A stretch of 17,061 bases of DNA from Candidatus Uhrbacteria bacterium (GTDB lineage: Bacteria > Patescibacteriota > Patescibacteriia > UBA9934 > GWF2-40-263): contig JACQSJ010000067.1 of NCBI GenBank assembly GCA_016205995.1, forward strand, positions 1 to 17,061, in the 5' to 3' direction. The translations under genes were made by a program, and so were the position numbers. Below are positions 14,476-17,061 of this stretch, in pieces. Below the pieces are notes generated by a model. The model was not told where the DNA came from and did no database searches. It saw nothing but the letters and a program-made list of their open reading frames with translations. Every line of letters starts with the position of its first letter. Position 1 is the first letter of the stretch.

Positions 14476-15252
14476 ATGGACGAACTCAAAAAAGAGCTTG
14501 AGCACCTAGGCATGACGGACAAGGAGTCGCGGGTGTACTTGGCGGCGCTTGAAATGGGACCTTCACCCGTGCAGGACATCTCGCACAAGGCCAAGGTCAA
14601 TCGTGCGACCACGTACGTCATGATTGAATCTCTCTCGGCACGGGGACTCATGTCGACGTTCCAAAAGGGAAAGAAACGATTTTACGCGGCTGAAAGTCCG
14701 GACCGATTGATGACTATTGTCGACCGCGAGCAAAAAGTCCTAGCGGAAAAACAAGCCGAGCTGATGAAGGCCATGCCCATGCTTGAGGCGCTTTACAATG
14801 CGGAAGGCGCAAAGCCACAAGTAAGATATCTGGAAGGCGGGGAAGGGGTGAAGACTGTGCGGGCGCTATTTGAAAAGTTGAGCGGAGATTTTATTGAGAT
14901 TGCCCCTCTGGACGACGTGCACGAAACAGGAGAACTCATGGGGAGCGAGCGCGAGGCACATCACGCCGTCCTGCGGTCCCGAGGGACAAAGTATCGCGTG
15001 CTTGCGATCACAAAGAATACAGATCCCCTGTGCCTACCAGATATGGGTGAGGGAGCGTGGAAGATGCTTCCACCAGAGAAGTTTCCGATCCACGGAAGTA
15101 TCGTCGTGCGGAAGGATTACGTCTTTTTGTTCTCATATAAGTCGGGCATTCTCTCGGTTGTGCTGAGAAGCCAAGAGATTGCCGACGCGGTCCGTGCACT
15201 CTTCGAGCTTGCATGGGATGGGGCACAAGGCTATCCGTCGAAGGGGTGTTAA
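14476..15252 (+). CDS. TrmB-like winged-helix transcriptional regulator
   Basis: The protein has 258 residues. Residues 1-72 are a TrmB-type winged helix: ELEHLGMTDKESRVYLAALEMG, then the recognition region VNRATTYVMIESLSARGLM and a wing at KGKKRFYAAE. Residues 76-105 form a helical linker, probably a dimerising coiled coil. Residues 113-250 form an effector domain (QVRYLEGGEGVKTVRALFEKL, then IVVRKDYVFLFSYKSGILSVVLRSQEIADAVRALFELAW) like the ligand-binding part of archaeal TrmB, which binds sugars. TrmB-like regulators are common in archaea and CPR bacteria and sparse elsewhere. The gene has no SD and follows the palindromic leader. Its place after the glycosyltransferase cluster suggests control of that locus in response to a sugar or nucleotide-sugar, but no operator is identified. 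Confidence 0.85.
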   Translation: MDELKKELEHLGMTDKESRVYLAALEMGPSPVQDISHKAKVNRATTYVMIESLSARGLMSTFQKGKKRFYAAESPDRLMTIVDREQKVLAEKQAELMKAMPMLEALYNAEGAKPQVRYLEGGEGVKTVRALFEKLSGDFIEIAPLDDVHETGELMGSEREAHHAVLRSRGTKYRVLAITKNTDPLCLPDMGEGAWKMLPPEKFPIHGSIVVRKDYVFLFSYKSGILSVVLRSQEIADAVRALFELAWDGAQGYPSKGC

Positions 15253-15319
15253 ATAGAAGAAGGACCTTGTGGTCCCCGCGTAGGAAAGAAGTCGTGGTGG
15301 TGGTTTGGAACGTGTGAGG

Positions 15320-15340
15320 CGCGCCTGCGGGCGCGTTTTT
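15320..15340 (+). terminator. Intrinsic terminator after the TrmB-like gene
   Basis: The stem CGCGCC (15320-15325) pairs with GGCGCG (15330-15335) around a TGCG loop, followed by TTTTT. A smaller hairpin, GGACC-TTGT-GGTCC, lies at 15262-15275 in the same 3' UTR. The 60 nt between the two show nothing recognisable. Confidence 0.85.
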
Positions 15341-15366
15341 GATTTGGAGATGAGAGATGATCTTAG

Positions 15367-15558
15367 CTAGCTGCCGCCCGGGCAGTGATAGCTTGGGGTG
15401 AAGCGTCGAGGGTCGATGTCCACATCGTGGACTCGGCCCATGGCGTATCGTTCCGCCCGACGAGCTTCCAGCTCGTGGTCGGTCTCGATGGCTTCGTATC
15501 CCATGTCTTCTCGCATCTCGTACTCCGAATTTTTTGGCCGCGTAACGGCCGTCCTCAC
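15367..15558 (-). CDS. Possible small acidic protein (63 aa), GTG start
   Basis: Unrecognised. The frame encodes 63 residues rich in Glu, Asp, Arg and Tyr (NSEYEMREDMGYEAIETDHE; then RRAERYAMGRVHDVDIDPRR) and ends PGGS. This composition looks protein-like, whereas the plus-strand frames across the same bases are Ser/Arg-rich. GGGAG lies 6 nt before the GTG at 15558, an ideal SD distance. A promoter-like TTGACG-17 nt-TAGTCT occurs upstream on the minus strand. A second frame enters through a run of six A (minus strand): it starts with a hydrophobic MAMVVCAVASVVGAMC, which could be a signal peptide joined by a frameshift. It has no homolog known to me and stands alone between terminators, so it remains tentative. 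Confidence 0.4.
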   Translation of the reverse strand: MRTAVTRPKNSEYEMREDMGYEAIETDHELEARRAERYAMGRVHDVDIDPRRFTPSYHCPGGS

Positions 15559-15640
15559 ACATCGCTCCCACCACAGAAGCGACAGCGCAGACTACCATCG
15601 CCACAGCCCAGCGTCAAGGATCCGTGTTGTCGGAACCAAA

Positions 15641-15675
15641 CAAAAAACCCGCCATCGATGTGGCTGGTTTTTTGT
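15641..15675. terminator. Bidirectional intrinsic terminator
   Basis: AAAAAACC-GCC (15642-15653) pairs with GGC-GGTTTTTT (15662-15673) around an ATCGATGT loop. A and T tracts flank both sides, so it is symmetric. It separates the possible small minus-strand gene from the region to its right. Confidence 0.8.
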
Positions 15676-15949
15676 TCCTCTCTAGTTTGGGAGAGAGTTT
15701 GGGCGGTTAAGCCCTCAAAAGGTACGAGGATTCTAGGGGAGACGCTTGTCGTCTAGATCTCGTACTGTTTGAGGGATTGAGGACCATTGCAGAACACCAC
15801 TGATGTGATGTGCTCTAACGGTCGGCTCGGAAGAAGCGGCATCAGGGAGCATCCCTTCAGCGTTTTCTTCGAGCCCGTGCCCGACCCCCATGATGTCAGC
15901 TTGCGCCTTCACCACAGGGGTCGGGTGACCGTGGTGGGCGTTGCGCCCC
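15676..15949. other. Non-coding region with repeats and hairpins
   Basis: No convincing gene is seen. The region holds a direct repeat of AGTTTGGG (15684-15691 and 15696-15703), GGGC-GGTTAA-GCCC (15701-15714), the 64-nt hairpin at 15712-15775, a 9-bp inverted repeat CCCGACCCC/GGGGTCGGG (15880-15888 and 15917-15925), and CACCAC/GTGGTG (15910-15915 and 15931-15936). Short open frames on both strands lack SDs and family features. G+C content rises to the right toward the G+C-rich gene. Confidence 0.6.
15712..15775. other. Long imperfect hairpin; possible structured RNA or recombination site
   Basis: CCCTCAAA (15712-15719) pairs with TTTGAGGG (15768-15775), GTACGAG (15722-15728) with CTCGTAC (15759-15765), CTAG (15733-15736) with CTAG (15753-15756), and ACG with CGT at the top around CTTGT. 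The small internal loops are typical of RNA rather than of a simple terminator. There is no T tract after it. Confidence 0.5.
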
Positions 15950-16930
15950 CTACTTCTGCTCCTCACGGCTGGCGCGCATCGTCTTGTTGAAGCGGTCGCG
16001 CTCGGTCTTGCCGAGCCGCTTGACGCCGCCGACGGGGTCGCGTCGGCTCGAGGTGGAGGAGAGGCGGGGGGCGCGGGGCGCCGGGGCGCGACGGGCGGCG
16101 GCCTCCTGCTCGGCCTGGAACGCCCGGTCCCGAGTCTCGATCAGGCTGAAGCCCCGGCCCCAGGTGCGGATGCACCGGGGGGCGAAGGCGTGGGCCCAGA
16201 GGTCCGCGGCCTTGACGCGCCCGTTCTGCCGGTCGCGCATGACCTCGAAGGGGGGGACGAGGGCCATGGACTCCAGGACGCGGACGCCGCACCCGCAGGT
16301 GCAGACGTACGCCGGGCCCTGGTCGGTGGTGACGCGGCCGAGCCAGTCGCTCTCCTCCGGCATCTCCTCGGGGATCGGCGGGAGGGCGCGGGGGGTGGGG
16401 GCCGTGGAGGAGGCACGGGTCGGGAGGGCGAGGCGCGGCTTGATGCCGACCTTCGCCGGGGCGGGGCGGGAGCGGGCGGCCTTGATCTCCGCGATGCGGG
16501 CCTGAAGGGCGCCCGCGTTGCGGAACAGGTTGTCCGCGCCGAAGTCCTTGAGGGCCGGGGGGGTCAGCCTGGTCCAGCCGAGCACCTTGCAGACCTCGAG
16601 GGGGCCGGCCAGGTCGGCGAGCTCGTCGGCAGCGTTGCAGGCCGCGAGCGTGATGCTCAGGACCTCGAAGCCCATCGCCACCGGGAAGTCGGTGTCGACC
16701 GCCGTGATGAGGCTGTCCGGCGCGAAGCCGAACTGCTTCACCAGGGGGTGGTTCTCGACCGACTCGATCGCCGCCGCGAGGCGGCTCCACCGGTCTTCCA
16801 CCTCCTTGAAGAGGGGGGCACCGGCGGTGTCGTTGTCGAGGGGCTGACGGCGGTAGCCATCCGGGCGGGTGGTGGAACGGACGAGGTGCCCGGCGCGGGC
16901 GGCGGCTGCGGACAGGGACTTGCTGCTCAT
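15950..16930 (-). CDS. G+C-rich gene of unknown function, probably horizontally acquired
   Basis: Unrecognised; 326 residues. The start at 16930 has a good SD (AGGAG, minus strand) 7 nt upstream; the longer frame to 17044 passes through hairpins and lacks an SD. Residues 40-150 look globular and mainly helical (VEDRWSRLAAAIESVENHPL; ADELADLAGPLEVCKVLGW). Residues 151-190 are a Pro/Ala/Arg linker. Residues 195-275 form a second domain with YVCTCGCGVRVLE (208-220) and C253, a CxCxC-plus-Cys pattern that may bind zinc or another metal. The tail (280-326) is basic and disordered, ending KTERDRFNKTMRASREEQK. Third codon positions are nearly all G or C, in sharp contrast to every other gene here. 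It may be a phage- or plasmid-type cargo gene. The long plus-strand open frame over it is a by-product of the base composition. Confidence 0.65.
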   Translation of the reverse strand: MSSKSLSAAAARAGHLVRSTTRPDGYRRQPLDNDTAGAPLFKEVEDRWSRLAAAIESVENHPLVKQFGFAPDSLITAVDTDFPVAMGFEVLSITLAACNAADELADLAGPLEVCKVLGWTRLTPPALKDFGADNLFRNAGALQARIAEIKAARSRPAPAKVGIKPRLALPTRASSTAPTPRALPPIPEEMPEESDWLGRVTTDQGPAYVCTCGCGVRVLESMALVPPFEVMRDRQNGRVKAADLWAHAFAPRCIRTWGRGFSLIETRDRAFQAEQEAAARRAPAPRAPRLSSTSSRRDPVGGVKRLGKTERDRFNKTMRASREEQK

Positions 16931-16959
16931 GGGGTATCTCCTGGGGGTTGGGATCAGCC

Positions 16960-17023
16960 GTTCATACGAACTCCCGCGGGTGTTGAACCCGTACGGACCT
17001 CGTCGAAACCATATCGACGCAGG
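16960..17023. other. Three tandem hairpins in the leader of the G+C-rich gene
   Basis: The hairpins are GTTC-ATAC-GAAC (16960-16971), CGGGT-GTTGA-ACCCG (16977-16991), and CCT-CGTCGA with a 7-nt loop against TCGACG-(C)-AGG (16998-17023, one bulged C). Three perfect or near-perfect small stems in a row over 64 nt suggest a structured 5' leader on the minus strand or an attachment/recombination site at the edge of the foreign segment. Confidence 0.45.
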
Positions 17024-17038
17024 TAGCAGCATACATTC

Positions 17039-17061
17039 TGTCATCCCGAGGAGCGCAGCGA
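17039..17061. repeat. Partial dispersed repeat (TGTCATCCCGAG family) cut by the window end
   Basis: TGTCATCCCGAG-GAGCGCAGCGA begins like the element at 14378 (TGTCATTGCGAG...GCGAAG). It is the left arm of the same widespread type of palindromic repeat. The right arm lies beyond the window. Confidence 0.6.

Noticed and set aside
15008..15604. 198-codon minus-strand frame
   Set aside because: It runs deep into the TrmB-like gene on the other strand and its C-terminal part is low-complexity. Only the first part is discussed as a possible frameshifted start.
15733..15966. 77-codon minus-strand frame
   Set aside because: It overlaps the hairpin at 15712-15775 and the end of the G+C-rich gene, with no SD or recognisable motif.
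15941..17026. 361-codon open frame on the plus strand, rich in Gly, Ala and Arg
   Set aside because: It mirrors the G+C-rich minus-strand gene, lacks an SD and a credible composition, and exists because G+C-rich DNA has few stops.
16965..17040. tRNA-like gene on the minus strand (T-arm-like CGGG-TTCAACA-CCCG and an AGGTC variable-loop-like stretch)
   Set aside because: No acceptor stem can be formed, the D arm is missing, the anticodon-like loop lacks U33, and the T stem has a mismatch.
1..17061. CRISPR array
   Set aside because: No regularly spaced direct repeats were seen. The repeats present are palindromic and single-copy or widely spaced.
1..17061. TGA read as an amino acid (recoded CPR lineage)
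   Set aside because: Several genes end at TGA in ATGA overlaps and no intact gene needs TGA read-through.

Overview
The window looks like a chromosomal piece from a small-genome bacterium of the Patescibacteria (CPR) type. This placement is inferred. It rests on the gene content: a DUF4012 protein, a stand-alone mreB, a short TsaB, a TrmB-like sensor and a degenerate PP2C-like membrane protein. It also rests on tight packing with 1-4 nt overlaps, frequent lack of Shine-Dalgarno (SD) sequences, and many proteins with few clear relatives. TGA is used as an ordinary stop, so recoded lineages such as Gracilibacteria or Absconditabacteria are unlikely.

Layout. (1) 1-940: the end of the ribosomal stalk operon, rplJ (5' end cut by the window) and rplL, closed by a bidirectional terminator. 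(2) 940-3541, minus strand: a two-gene unit with a large membrane protein (degenerate PP2C-like N-terminus, one TM helix, beta-propeller C-terminus) and a small anchored protein, read from a promoter that predicts a leaderless mRNA. (3) 3589-4606, plus: a winged-helix/nucleotidyltransferase-like protein and a short tsaB. (4) 4661-6819, plus: an MscS-like membrane protein lacking the cytoplasmic beta domain, overlapping by 1 nt a membrane GT2 glycosyltransferase. (5) 6820-8198, minus: a two-gene unit with a HAD hydrolase and a Nudix-MazG-like fusion. It converges on the GT2 gene at a palindrome that holds both stop codons. (6) 8201-14362, plus: two soluble-type GT2 enzymes, a DUF4012 membrane protein, mreB and a GT4 enzyme. 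This is the core of an envelope-glycan locus. (7) 14476-15252, plus: a TrmB-like regulator whose predicted leader carries a palindromic dispersed repeat. (8) 15253-15949: mostly non-coding, with two terminators, a possible 63-codon minus-strand gene and a 64-nt imperfect hairpin. (9) 15950-17038: an extremely G+C-rich minus-strand gene of unknown function with a hairpin-rich leader, unlike everything else here. The window ends inside another dispersed repeat.

Taken together, regions 4, 6 and 7 suggest a surface-polysaccharide module. Several glycosyltransferases build a glycan, the DUF4012 protein acts outside the membrane, MreB may position the machinery, and the TrmB-like protein may sense sugars. 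The links come from gene order and family membership, not from direct evidence. The best candidates for something undescribed are the GT2-GT2-DUF4012-MreB-GT4-TrmB cluster, the pseudo-PP2C/propeller protein, and the foreign-looking G+C-rich gene.
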